Assembly (NCBI GenBank): GCA_017470605.1
Contig: JAFUYH010000049.1
Span: 1 to 49,210 of the forward strand
Source of the DNA: Treponema sp.
GTDB taxonomy: Bacteria; Spirochaetota; Spirochaetia; Treponematales; Treponemataceae
DNA: 49,210 nt
Direction of reading: 5' to 3'
A program made the translations under genes and the position numbers. The notes under the pieces are model-generated. The model saw nothing but the letters and a program-made list of their open reading frames with translations. It did no database searches and was not told the DNA's origin. Shown one piece after another: positions 21,995 to 30,137 of this stretch. The stretch's first letter is position 1, and each line of letters opens with the position of its first letter.

Positions 21995-23899
21995 TTATTC
22001 AACCTGCCGCTCGCCTACTCCAGGATCCTTTGGAAGATTATTTTTTGTTTCTTCCTTTTTGATGTTTTCATCATCTGGATTTGCCTGCTTTCGTCCCATA
22101 ATATCAGAATCATCCAGATGTTCTGCTCCAATTCTGTCTGTATCAATGTTTGATCCTGGAATGTTATAGGCACGTCCTTGCATTAATGTTTGTTTTGCAT
22201 TTAGAGCAGCTCCTGTATAATGTGCCAGTAAACGGCCTGCACTTCCGGCAACTCCTCCATTCTTTACATATTCAGCATGTTGTCTTTGCTTTACATCATC
22301 TGCTGCATCCATTCCTGCTTTTGAAATTTTACTGTCAATTTCTTTAGAGCGGTCATCAGAGTTTCTGTATATATCCCATTTTTTCTCAAGATTTTTTCTT
22401 CCGGATCTTGTTGATGTATCTATTCCGTGTTCAGAAGCAAATTTATCTTTCATAGACTGCTCCTGTTTTTGTCTTGCAGCCGTTCCGGCACTTCTCTGTT
22501 CACTCCAGTCATGAGCCTTCTTTTTTGCAGCTTCTCTTGCTGGGGAAGTTACAGTAGAGGCTGCATTCTTTGCAGCCATTGCTCCACCCATGAAAGCTCC
22601 TGCAGCCTGTACAAACTCACCCATACTAAGCTGAGGTTGACCTGTCAAAAGTGTCATTGCAATTTTTGGAGCATTACTTGTAAGAACGAACGAAATGAGA
22701 CAAATAAAAATACATTCTCCAAAAGCCGGCCAGCCCATATTTCCACTTGTTGGAGAAATCTGATCTGCAGCAAAGTTCAGATACATGTTTATTACAAATA
22801 TAAGACAGATTACCATTACAAGTATCTTGATTGCAAAGCCCGTAAAAACGGGAACAAGTTTTTTGGGAATATCTTTTGTTCCGTCAAAGAGGTAGAAGGG
22901 AATAAAACCAGCTCCAATCCCCTGCACTATCGTAAATTCAAGAATACACATTACATATTGTATTAAGGCAAATGCAACAGAAAAAATAATGCACACACAG
23001 CAGATTCCGGTCATTATATAAGTTGCAATTCTTTTTACCTGGAACTTTGTATTTTTCTTTACCTTATATTCTGTTTCTCCATCAGCATTTACCTCTGCTG
23101 TTATATCCATACTGGCTTTTTCCCAGATAATCTGTGCTGTAAGGATTCCGATTCTGAAAATTGCAGAAGAAGAAAAATAATTTGTAGCTTTATTATCAGA
23201 ATCTTTGAGCCATATATTTAATTCAGGCTTATCTGTTACATAAGCACCTGTAAGGTCGGTTTTGCTGGAACCATCTGCAGATGACATGACAAGAACAGAG
23301 TTTAATGCCTCAAGTGTCTGAGCACCCCAGATAGTGTTATCTGAATCAGGCATAGATTTATAGTATTCATTTAGTTTTTTATTAAATTCTTTTTTCTGTT
23401 GTTTTGAAGAAAACTTGTAATTGGAAACTTCATCACTTGAAGATAATTGGAATAAATAATCCACTACATCCTGACTGGGTTCCATATAATCAAGCTCAAT
23501 TCCTAGCTCTGCATTGATTAAATCTGTTAATCCTTTTGCCCATTTTTCCTGAAGCTTTAACTCCGCTTCAATTCTTGTTTTTAAGCTTGTAAAATTATTG
23601 ATTATGGTAGCCTTGCCGCTTCCGGCGTTTAAGCCTATGCCATTTGTCAGCTTACTTATAAAATTAGTCCCTGCCCAATAAAAGTTTATGAGCAGGATAA
23701 ATATAAACCATTTTGAAAGTGTATCCCACCAGGCACTTCTCATATCGATTCTGGAATTTACAAGACGTATGGCAGTCCATATAAGTCCTATAAGTCCGAA
23801 AAAAGAACCATACTTTCTTGCAAAATTCATAAACCAGCAGAGAACAACTTGAAAATAATCAATGGCATTTATTATCGGTAAGTCTACCCAATCGTTCAT
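21995..23899 (-). CDS. trbL: TrbL/VirB6-like inner-membrane channel protein
   Basis: The product has 634 residues. Several membrane segments are visible: about 34-50, 65-80, then a cluster around 285-420 including IMTGICCVCIIFSVAFALIQY and ILVMVICLIFVINMYLN. The C-terminal 200 residues are hydrophilic and alanine/lysine-rich, as in TrbL. TrbL/VirB6 forms the inner-membrane part of the DNA translocation channel. It is the last gene of the traG-trbL operon, 12 bases after trbJ. The loop between segments 2 and 3 (about 90-270) is long compared with RP4 TrbL. Confidence 0.88.
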   Translation of the reverse strand: MNDWVDLPIINAIDYFQVVLCWFMNFARKYGSFFGLIGLIWTAIRLVNSRIDMRSAWWDTLSKWFIFILLINFYWAGTNFISKLTNGIGLNAGSGKATIINNFTSLKTRIEAELKLQEKWAKGLTDLINAELGIELDYMEPSQDVVDYLFQLSSSDEVSNYKFSSKQQKKEFNKKLNEYYKSMPDSDNTIWGAQTLEALNSVLVMSSADGSSKTDLTGAYVTDKPELNIWLKDSDNKATNYFSSSAIFRIGILTAQIIWEKASMDITAEVNADGETEYKVKKNTKFQVKRIATYIMTGICCVCIIFSVAFALIQYVMCILEFTIVQGIGAGFIPFYLFDGTKDIPKKLVPVFTGFAIKILVMVICLIFVINMYLNFAADQISPTSGNMGWPAFGECIFICLISFVLTSNAPKIAMTLLTGQPQLSMGEFVQAAGAFMGGAMAAKNAASTVTSPAREAAKKKAHDWSEQRSAGTAARQKQEQSMKDKFASEHGIDTSTRSGRKNLEKKWDIYRNSDDRSKEIDSKISKAGMDAADDVKQRQHAEYVKNGGVAGSAGRLLAHYTGAALNAKQTLMQGRAYNIPGSNIDTDRIGAEHLDDSDIMGRKQANPDDENIKKEETKNNLPKDPGVGERQVE

Positions 23900-23911
23900 T
23901 TTATAACCTCA

Positions 23912-24883
23912 TTAATTTTTTACTTTTGTTCTACCAGCTGCGAAACCAGCAGGAACATTATTATTTAAAATCTCTGAGGATTTTTCTTCCGCCAGTTTTT
24001 CAGACGCTTCAGCTTCTTTCTGCTGTTCCTCGGCAAGTATTTTTTGAGCTGTAGCAGCTGCTGCATTCTCAACGGCCTCACGTAGCGAGATACATTCATC
24101 ATACATCTTTTGAGTTGCTAACAAAGAGGCTTCCTGCAAAGCTCCTTCCGGAATTGTACCATCAGAAGTTTTTGCTTCCATTGCTGCCTTTACTATTACA
24201 TTCATAGCTGCTAATTTTTCATTGCGAATAAATTCACGTGCTTCATCTGTAGTGGCCGCAATACAGGTGCTTGCCTTTTCCCTTACCAGTTTTGAGGCCT
24301 GCGCAACCAGATAATAGTTTCTTGGCGATATGCCGTATTTCTGCCATATGGCTTTTTCCTGCTCCTCAGTCAGCCTTCCCACGGCGCTGGCGGCCGCCTG
24401 CAGCATATTTCCCTTCATATAGCCATAAACATCCGTAACGCAAGAGGCAAAATCCTTTCCATCATCACCGTGACCGCATATATCAGCAAGAGAATAAGAA
24501 ATTCCACCTGCACTTATTATTGAAGTGCTCAAAGTATCTTTAATTGCATTTGCCTGAGAAAGCAGTCTGTTTACTCTTTTGTTTGCATCTCTGATATCAT
24601 CACGAATATCAAAATCACCGTCAAAGCGGATGTTCTCCCAGTCAATGCCCTTTGCATTCTCTATAGCCTGATTTATAGCCTTATACTGGTTCTCTATCTG
24701 CGTTATTGTGTTCATTACCATGTCGTAGTTTGAATACAGGGTGTCAATTGCAGTAAGCCAGTTTGACAAGATAGGAATACCGTTTACGGGGTCATTCACA
24801 ATCTGTGGCACCTGTGCAAAAAATGATGCTGTCCCCAAGAGGGAAATACCCATCAGACAAAAAAGTTTCTTAATCTTTTTCAT
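23912..24883 (-). CDS. trbJ: TrbJ/VirB5-like secreted transfer protein
   Basis: The product has 323 residues. A signal peptide (residues 1-23, ending SFFAQ) is followed by a long helical domain starting VPQIVNDPVNGIPILSNWLTAIDTLYSNYDMVMNTITQIENQYKAINQA, typical of TrbJ: a conserved P-x-x-N region and a coiled coil. The C-terminus is an alanine/glutamate helix. TrbJ/VirB5 proteins act at the tip or base of the pilus. AAGGAGG precedes the ATG. Part of the gene (about 24280-24420) is clearly richer in G+C than its surroundings. Confidence 0.88.
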   Translation of the reverse strand: MKKIKKLFCLMGISLLGTASFFAQVPQIVNDPVNGIPILSNWLTAIDTLYSNYDMVMNTITQIENQYKAINQAIENAKGIDWENIRFDGDFDIRDDIRDANKRVNRLLSQANAIKDTLSTSIISAGGISYSLADICGHGDDGKDFASCVTDVYGYMKGNMLQAAASAVGRLTEEQEKAIWQKYGISPRNYYLVAQASKLVREKASTCIAATTDEAREFIRNEKLAAMNVIVKAAMEAKTSDGTIPEGALQEASLLATQKMYDECISLREAVENAAAATAQKILAEEQQKEAEASEKLAEEKSSEILNNNVPAGFAAGRTKVKN

Positions 24884-24918
24884 AAAATCCTCCTTCCGGC
24901 AATTTCAGCCGGTTCTTT

Positions 24919-25302
24919 TTATCTTTCCCAACCCTCTGAGCGGCTGTGTTTTTTAGCATATTTTTTGTCCTGCATTCTCAGCTGCTCATTCTCCTGTGAA
25001 AGACGTTCCACCTCATCCTGAAGCTGAATCACATGGCGGACGACATCCTTCATTTCTGATACAAGCCCTGACTTGAATTCAACTTTCGTTCCCTCAATAT
25101 CGAGCATGGTGTACTCAGTCAGCGGATTCCTTGTAAAATTTTCATCTTGTTTTTCAATTGTTGACAAAACTGAGCTTTGTGTTATTCTATCTACAGAAGC
25201 AATGACAGCTCCCACCTGTCTGCCGATAGAGAGGAATTCAGGTGCATAGCCATACTGTGCGTTCACCGCTTTTATGGCATCTGCTGCTTCTTCCATCATC
25301 AT
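24919..25302 (-). CDS. Unknown coiled-coil protein in the trb operon
   Basis: The product has up to 127 residues. The ATG at 25302 overlaps the trbE stop; ATG at 25296 has better spacing from GGAG. The N-terminal half contains RQVGAVIASVDRITQ; the C-terminal half is a coiled coil (about 85-115, VVRHVIQLQDEVERLSQENEQL). It occupies the slot between trbE and trbJ, where I know no standard Trb gene. The block GAAGCAATGACAGCTCCCACCTG (25196-25218) matches 16093-16115 in the polyvalent gene at 22 of 23 bases, in the same coding sense (QVGAVIAS). Confidence 0.72.
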   Translation of the reverse strand: MMMEEAADAIKAVNAQYGYAPEFLSIGRQVGAVIASVDRITQSSVLSTIEKQDENFTRNPLTEYTMLDIEGTKVEFKSGLVSEMKDVVRHVIQLQDEVERLSQENEQLRMQDKKYAKKHSRSEGWER

Positions 25303-27890
25303 TCTTCTCCATTTCCAATCATTTCCTGATATTTTTCATAGTCAAGAAGATGAGGGTTCTTTCCAATATTTGAATATTTGTTCCTTGTTGCTTCAAGAAT
25401 TTCAAAGGCAAGTTCCTTTGTTGTATTTTTACCATTTGTTTCTTCCACATAGTCCAAAAGCTCATGGTCACTTGAAATAAGCGCAAGCTGAAAATCATCT
25501 AAATCAAGCGAGAACATACGGCAGCCAAGAGGATTTTTAAAGTAATAGTCATGCTTCATTTTTGCATTTGAAAGGGCTACAATTTCAGAATCTGTAAGCC
25601 CGAATTCCCTGTAGCTGGCCGCTAAAGCCGGGTTCTGGGCACTTTCATCTGCAAGATAAATTTTAGTAAGGCACTGCTGGTCTATGGTCTCTTTCAGGGA
25701 GGACTTGCTCGCGGCACTTACCTCCTGAGTCGCAAAAATGCAGAAAACCTTCTTCTTTCGCAAGGTTCTTAGCCATTCCTGAATAAAAGAGGCAAAAATC
25801 GGATGCTGTAAATAAAGCCAGGCCTCATCTAGAAAAAGAAAAGTTAAAGGCTGCTTCTGACCTGTCGGGACGTTCCATAATTTTTCCAAATAACGGAAAA
25901 TATAGAATAAGGCTGGAGCAACCGCTTTTTCAGACAGCCTCATTAGCGTTCCCATCTCTATAGTCATAAGGTGAGAAAGGTTTAGCGTAGTTTTATCTGC
26001 ATCAAAAATAGAACCAAACTGACCTTCTGCACAGTATGGATCAAGTCCAAGTCTGATTGTATTTTCACCAGTCTTTGGATCCTGGTATGTCACATACTGC
26101 TGGAAAGTGGTCAAATCTTTAGAAGGTTTTTCTGAAACAAGCTTCAAAGCTTCTGTAATTGTCTTACTCATTGTTGCTGTACATTCAATATTCTGCTGGG
26201 CTAAAAGACATTCAATAAACTGCTGACACCACATAAGGCTTTCGTTATATTCAGCTTCGCTGCGTTCCCCAGGAGTTTTTAGTTCACTAAGCGGCTGAAA
26301 GGCAACAGAATCTTTTCCAGGCTCTACATATACACCACCGCTGCCTACCATAAAAGCACGGCTTGAAAGCTGTTTGTCTATACAAACAACATTTGCACCC
26401 TCATATTTAGTTGCCTGAGCCATAAGAAGAGCTAGCAAGGTGGACTTACCAGCACCTGTTGGGCCGAATATAAAAGTGTGTCCTACATCACGCACATTAA
26501 GATTCATAAAGAAAGGAGTTCCATAGCTTGTAGAACAGATGCAAAGTGGAACAGAGCTTCCGCATGTTTCAAGTGTAAAATCATTTTCTGCGTTTCCCTG
26601 CCATGCAGAGGATAATGGTATGATGTTAGAACAAGTTTCTGAAGAAATGAGGGGACGTTTTATATTTGCATAAACATTTCCAGCCATCATACCCTGCCAT
26701 GCCTGGAAGTTTCCTAAAGTTTCTTCTTTTACTCCAAAGCCACAGGAACGGATTATCTGCTGGAGTTTACGGCTTTTAGCCTTTGCCTTTTCAATATTCT
26801 TGTCCCAGCACATAAGAGAGCTTGTATAATACCCTAGGACATATTCTTCCATTGTTAAATCTGCATTGATTTGCCCGGCTTCTCCGGCCATAGTTAAAGC
26901 ACCTTCATTTTCAATTCCAGTTGGAGAACCCATAAATTTATCAGTCATTGCAGTTAAAAAAGACTGACGTTTTGCCATATATTTCTTTTTATATTTATCT
27001 GCTTCCTTTAATGAAGTTTCCCTTGATAAAGGAATGAATCTTGTTGTCCAGCGGTATTCCTGCATAGAGCGGTTAAGCCTGTCAAAAATAGCCGGATAAC
27101 TCATGCTTGGAAAATCGTCTACTGTCATTACGGGAACATAATATTCGCCAATCTTTAGAGGCATGGTAGTCAGAACATCTTTATCGCAGACATAATTATC
27201 AAGAAAAAAGAAAACATCATCTGGGAAAAGCAGTTTTTCTTCTTCTAAAGATACACATGATTTTACATAAGAAAAGAGTTCAGATTTATCAAGATGATGA
27301 ATCCACAGCTTATTCTGCATAGCTCCCATTATCTTATCGCAGTCATCTATAAATCTTTCACAGTTTTCCTCCACAGCCTTAAAGTTTCTTTTCTGTACAA
27401 GGCTCTTTTTGGGCTCTTTTTTCCTGGTATTCTTTTTTGAAACGTTATCTTTGTAAAAAATCTCTTTTCCTTTTTCTTCCAGGTCATCAGGAAGCTGCCA
27501 CACAAAGCTGATATAATATTTTGAGGTATAATGCTCCCCGAACTTTGCAAAGTTTTCCGCTCGTCTCTGGTCTATAAGCCAGCCTGCAAGATTATTAAAT
27601 GTTCCTGCAGGATATTCTTTTGTTTTAATGCGTTTTACGTCAAAAAAGATTGCCCAGCCTTCATTCTGTGCCAACGACATTATGCTTCTGTTAAAAAGGG
27701 CCGCAACAGCAGCAATATCATTTGCAGAAGATGATTCCAAATCAGGATATTCAATCTGATATGTTGTCATTAACGCACCGTTTTTTAAGACACAAATATT
27801 CGGATCAATTATAAAGGCATAAGGAGAGATATATTTAAGCTGATTAAGAGGTTCTCTAAACTGAAGCATATCAAGAAATGGTATTTTCAT
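25299..27890 (-). CDS. trbE: TrbE/VirB4 ATPase
   Basis: The product has 863 residues and is the main ATPase of the secretion channel. The C-terminal ATPase domain contains Walker A GPTGAGKST (about 474-482) and Walker B TFLFLDEAWLYL (about 685-696), followed by the motif-C-like FATQEVSAA. The N-terminal domain has the CagE/TrbE pattern (LKYISPYAFIIDPNICVLKNGALMTTYQIEYPDLE). I use ATG 27890, four bases after the trbD stop with AGGAG upstream, rather than a TTG at 27896. Length fits the family. Confidence 0.95.
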   Translation of the reverse strand: MKIPFLDMLQFREPLNQLKYISPYAFIIDPNICVLKNGALMTTYQIEYPDLESSSANDIAAVAALFNRSIMSLAQNEGWAIFFDVKRIKTKEYPAGTFNNLAGWLIDQRRAENFAKFGEHYTSKYYISFVWQLPDDLEEKGKEIFYKDNVSKKNTRKKEPKKSLVQKRNFKAVEENCERFIDDCDKIMGAMQNKLWIHHLDKSELFSYVKSCVSLEEEKLLFPDDVFFFLDNYVCDKDVLTTMPLKIGEYYVPVMTVDDFPSMSYPAIFDRLNRSMQEYRWTTRFIPLSRETSLKEADKYKKKYMAKRQSFLTAMTDKFMGSPTGIENEGALTMAGEAGQINADLTMEEYVLGYYTSSLMCWDKNIEKAKAKSRKLQQIIRSCGFGVKEETLGNFQAWQGMMAGNVYANIKRPLISSETCSNIIPLSSAWQGNAENDFTLETCGSSVPLCICSTSYGTPFFMNLNVRDVGHTFIFGPTGAGKSTLLALLMAQATKYEGANVVCIDKQLSSRAFMVGSGGVYVEPGKDSVAFQPLSELKTPGERSEAEYNESLMWCQQFIECLLAQQNIECTATMSKTITEALKLVSEKPSKDLTTFQQYVTYQDPKTGENTIRLGLDPYCAEGQFGSIFDADKTTLNLSHLMTIEMGTLMRLSEKAVAPALFYIFRYLEKLWNVPTGQKQPLTFLFLDEAWLYLQHPIFASFIQEWLRTLRKKKVFCIFATQEVSAASKSSLKETIDQQCLTKIYLADESAQNPALAASYREFGLTDSEIVALSNAKMKHDYYFKNPLGCRMFSLDLDDFQLALISSDHELLDYVEETNGKNTTKELAFEILEATRNKYSNIGKNPHLLDYEKYQEMIGNGEE

Positions 27891-27892
27891 TT

Positions 27893-28153
27893 TCAACTCC
27901 TGTATGTATCTGAAATTAAAAGTCTTTCAAAAAGAATTTCCAAAAGATGCGGATCTTTTCGTGTTGAAAACTTTGCAACAAAAAACAAAACAAATCCTGC
28001 AAACATACACCAGATGCTTACAAGCCTCATAAGAATAATTGTTAGTATGAAAATCAGAACTGCGGGGACCACACCAATTCCAAAATCCACATTATCTTGT
28101 ATAAGGCTTTTGTGTATTGGACTTGCATAATTTAAAACACTGTCTTTTTCCAT
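27893..28153 (-). CDS. trbD: TrbD/VirB3-like membrane protein
   Basis: The product has 86 residues from ATG 28153 (GGAG ten bases upstream); an ATG four codons earlier is possible. It has two adjacent membrane segments (about 28-62), preceded by the motif SPIHKSLIQ and followed by FVAKFSTRKDPHLLEI, the TrbD/VirB3 pattern. It works with TrbE at the inner membrane. The AGGAG at its end serves trbE. Confidence 0.88.
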   Translation of the reverse strand: MEKDSVLNYASPIHKSLIQDNVDFGIGVVPAVLIFILTIILMRLVSIWCMFAGFVLFFVAKFSTRKDPHLLEILFERLLISDTYRS

Positions 28154-28210
28154 TTTGCACTCCATATTAAGTTACAGGCAAAAAGATTTTCACCTGTAAC
28201 TTGTTTTTTT

Positions 28211-28567
28211 TTAATCACCAAACGATAAATCTGCAAGAAAGTAATTACAGATACCGTTAGCAGAAAGGAGTACTACAGTACCGACAACCCAGGGAGAAAA
28301 CTTTGAAATAATTGACTGTACGTCTGCCCCCTGCTTTCCCATCACTACAACACCTATAGCTTCAACTACAAGAGCAATCAGACAAACGGCTGTAATAGCA
28401 CCGCTTGAAAGAAATGTTGTTACCTTGCTTACAGCCCCATCAATTCCAGTAGCATCCTGGGCAAAAATAGGAGTAACTGCGCATGCAAATAAAAGAGCGA
28501 ACATGAAAAACTTTTTCCATGCCAGCTGAGTTTTTTCTTTTTCAGAAATTACGGTTAATTCATTCAT
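28211..28567 (-). CDS. trbC: TrbC/VirB2-like pilin
   Basis: The product has 118 residues. A signal/leader segment (about 18-37, ending TPIFAQ) precedes a small mature pilin with two hydrophobic segments (about 58-75 and 92-108). This order and size fit TrbC/VirB2. No TraF-like peptidase for pilin cyclisation was found, so processing may rely on host enzymes. AGAGGAA precedes the ATG. The gene is separated from trbB by 148 bases containing a palindrome copy. Confidence 0.88.
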   Translation of the reverse strand: MNELTVISEKEKTQLAWKKFFMFALLFACAVTPIFAQDATGIDGAVSKVTTFLSSGAITAVCLIALVVEAIGVVVMGKQGADVQSIISKFSPWVVGTVVLLSANGICNYFLADLSFGD

Positions 28568-28615
28568 ATATATTCCTCTTAGTAAAATTTATTTTTCCAG
28601 TTACTTCGTAATTTC

Positions 28616-28715
28616 CTAATAATTCAAAAAACTAAGAGCGAAACGTTTCGCTCCAATCCCTAATGCTTCAGACAGCTTATTTTTGCGGTTCACCTCCTTT
28701 TTTATTTTCTCAAAA
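28616..28715 (-). other. Gap between trbB and trbC with orphan ribosome binding site
   Basis: AAAGGAGGTGA (28700-28690, minus strand) is a perfect anti-16S-type ribosome binding site with no ATG behind it. The only start, a GTG overlapping it at 28693, would code 25 residues through the palindrome (GAKRFAL) to a stop at 28616, but the spacing is wrong. It may be the relic of a lost gene or an entry site that loads ribosomes. Confidence 0.4.
28636..28653. repeat. 18-bp palindrome copy 7
   Basis: Perfect copy, between trbB and trbC, 68 bases before the trbC start. Its flank TAATAATTCAAAAAACTAA is shared, with small changes, by the copy at 41069. Confidence 0.95.
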
Positions 28716-29699
28716 CTAAATCAAATGGTTTTTCTCAAGCTCTTCCATAAAGTTAGAACTTGATGCCTGATGAGTTTCAACTATCTCATTCACAATCGGA
28801 CCGTTTTTTGTAGGTATCATGTGAATAATAAGCTGAACACTCTGGGCAACATCAGGCAGTTCACCAACAATAACTTCCCTTAAATATGTTCTGAGTTTTT
28901 CTATAGTCAGAATGGCAGAATCCGCATGAACTGTAGTGATTCCACCTCTATGACCAGTATTCCAGGCTTTTAAAAGTTCATTTGTTGTTGAACCATAACG
29001 AAGCTCTCCAAAAATGATCCTGTTTACATGGCAGCGTAAAGCAATACGAACAGCTTTTACAGTATCTTCTCCTTCTGCCCAGATTGAAACTACATCCTTT
29101 GCATTGCACTGAATCTCTCCGGCATCCTCTACTATGTAAAAGCGGTCATCTGGAGTAAACTCTGCCATTTTTGCAATAATTGCATTGAGCATTGTTGTTT
29201 TTCCAGAACCTGTTGCACCTCCCAAAACTATATTGCTTCTCATTTTTATATGCTTCATCAAAAGCTCATACTTGTCTTTTGAAATTCGTCCCTGCTCAAG
29301 ATAATCTTCCAGTGTAAAAATCTTATTGCTTGGACGTCTTATAAAAATCATAGGACACTCTGCACTTCTTGGAGGCAGGATTCCTTCAAAACGGATTTTG
29401 TAGTGAGTAAGCTTTATAGTTCCTTCAACAATAGGATTTTTAGAATCAATGGTAACACCCATTACTGCAGCACTTGCATAGATAATTCTTGTCGTAGTTG
29501 CTTCGTCAAAGAAAATGCCTGTATAGTTTTTATCCATGCCAATTCCTTCGACAATAAGCTCTCCGCCATGCCCGATAGCAATATCAGTTACATTTCTGTC
29601 ATCAATGTACGGCATTATAAGCTTCATATCGTCTTCCAGATTCCGAAGCCATTTATTCTGTTTTACGTTATCGTTAAAGTCAGTAACATTTGCACTCAT
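28716..29699 (-). CDS. trbB: TrbB/VirB11 ATPase
   Basis: The product has 327 residues. A VirB11-type N-terminal domain (MPYIDDRNVTDIAIGHGGELIVEG) precedes the ATPase with Walker A GGATGSGKTT (about 157-166), an Asp box FYIVEDAGEIQC, and the Walker B/His box RIIFGELRYG and GHRGGITTVHADS. These hexameric ATPases switch the channel between pilus making and DNA transfer. The ATG overlaps the stop of the CopG-like gene (TGATG). Confidence 0.95.
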   Translation of the reverse strand: MSANVTDFNDNVKQNKWLRNLEDDMKLIMPYIDDRNVTDIAIGHGGELIVEGIGMDKNYTGIFFDEATTTRIIYASAAVMGVTIDSKNPIVEGTIKLTHYKIRFEGILPPRSAECPMIFIRRPSNKIFTLEDYLEQGRISKDKYELLMKHIKMRSNIVLGGATGSGKTTMLNAIIAKMAEFTPDDRFYIVEDAGEIQCNAKDVVSIWAEGEDTVKAVRIALRCHVNRIIFGELRYGSTTNELLKAWNTGHRGGITTVHADSAILTIEKLRTYLREVIVGELPDVAQSVQLIIHMIPTKNGPIVNEIVETHQASSSNFMEELEKNHLI

Positions 29700-30127
29700 C
29701 AGCTTAAAACCTCTCCAGACTTTTCATAAATATCTAAAACTATGCTTTCAAGCCGCCCTTTGTGATTTTTCATATTTTCTGCAAGGCGGGTTACAAGCTC
29801 TTCGTAAAATTTCTGTGATAATTCATCTGTCAAATGACGGTCTGGAAATGTTGCCGTATAGGACTTTGCAAGCTCCAGAATAAGCATAGACATTACTTCT
29901 ACTTTGTTTTCCAGCATTGAGATTTTTCTTTTTGTCTGTATCATGTTCTGGCTCATTATCTTTGAATCAGAAAGTGTGTCTTCAAAATACTGTGCAATAA
30001 TCTCACGGACTACAGATGCAGTATCCATATTCTTCCGCAAAGCAATGGACTGAATCATATTAAACATTTCATCTGTTACACGAGTTCTGATTACCTGATT
30101 AAGCACCGCTTTATTACTCTTTTTCAT
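29699..30127 (-). CDS. CopG-like ribbon-helix-helix protein of the tra/trb operon
   Basis: The product has 142 residues. Residues about 10-50 (VIRTRVTDEMFNMIQSIALRKNMDTASVVREIIAQYF) form a ribbon-helix-helix DNA-binding motif; the rest is a helical bundle. A CopG-like gene between traG and trbB is the usual arrangement in trb clusters of conjugative elements, where it may regulate the operon. The spacing of ten bases to traG and an overlap with trbB place it in the operon. Confidence 0.82.
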   Translation of the reverse strand: MKKSNKAVLNQVIRTRVTDEMFNMIQSIALRKNMDTASVVREIIAQYFEDTLSDSKIMSQNMIQTKRKISMLENKVEVMSMLILELAKSYTATFPDRHLTDELSQKFYEELVTRLAENMKNHKGRLESIVLDIYEKSGEVLS

Positions 30128-30137
30128 CTGTCAGCTC

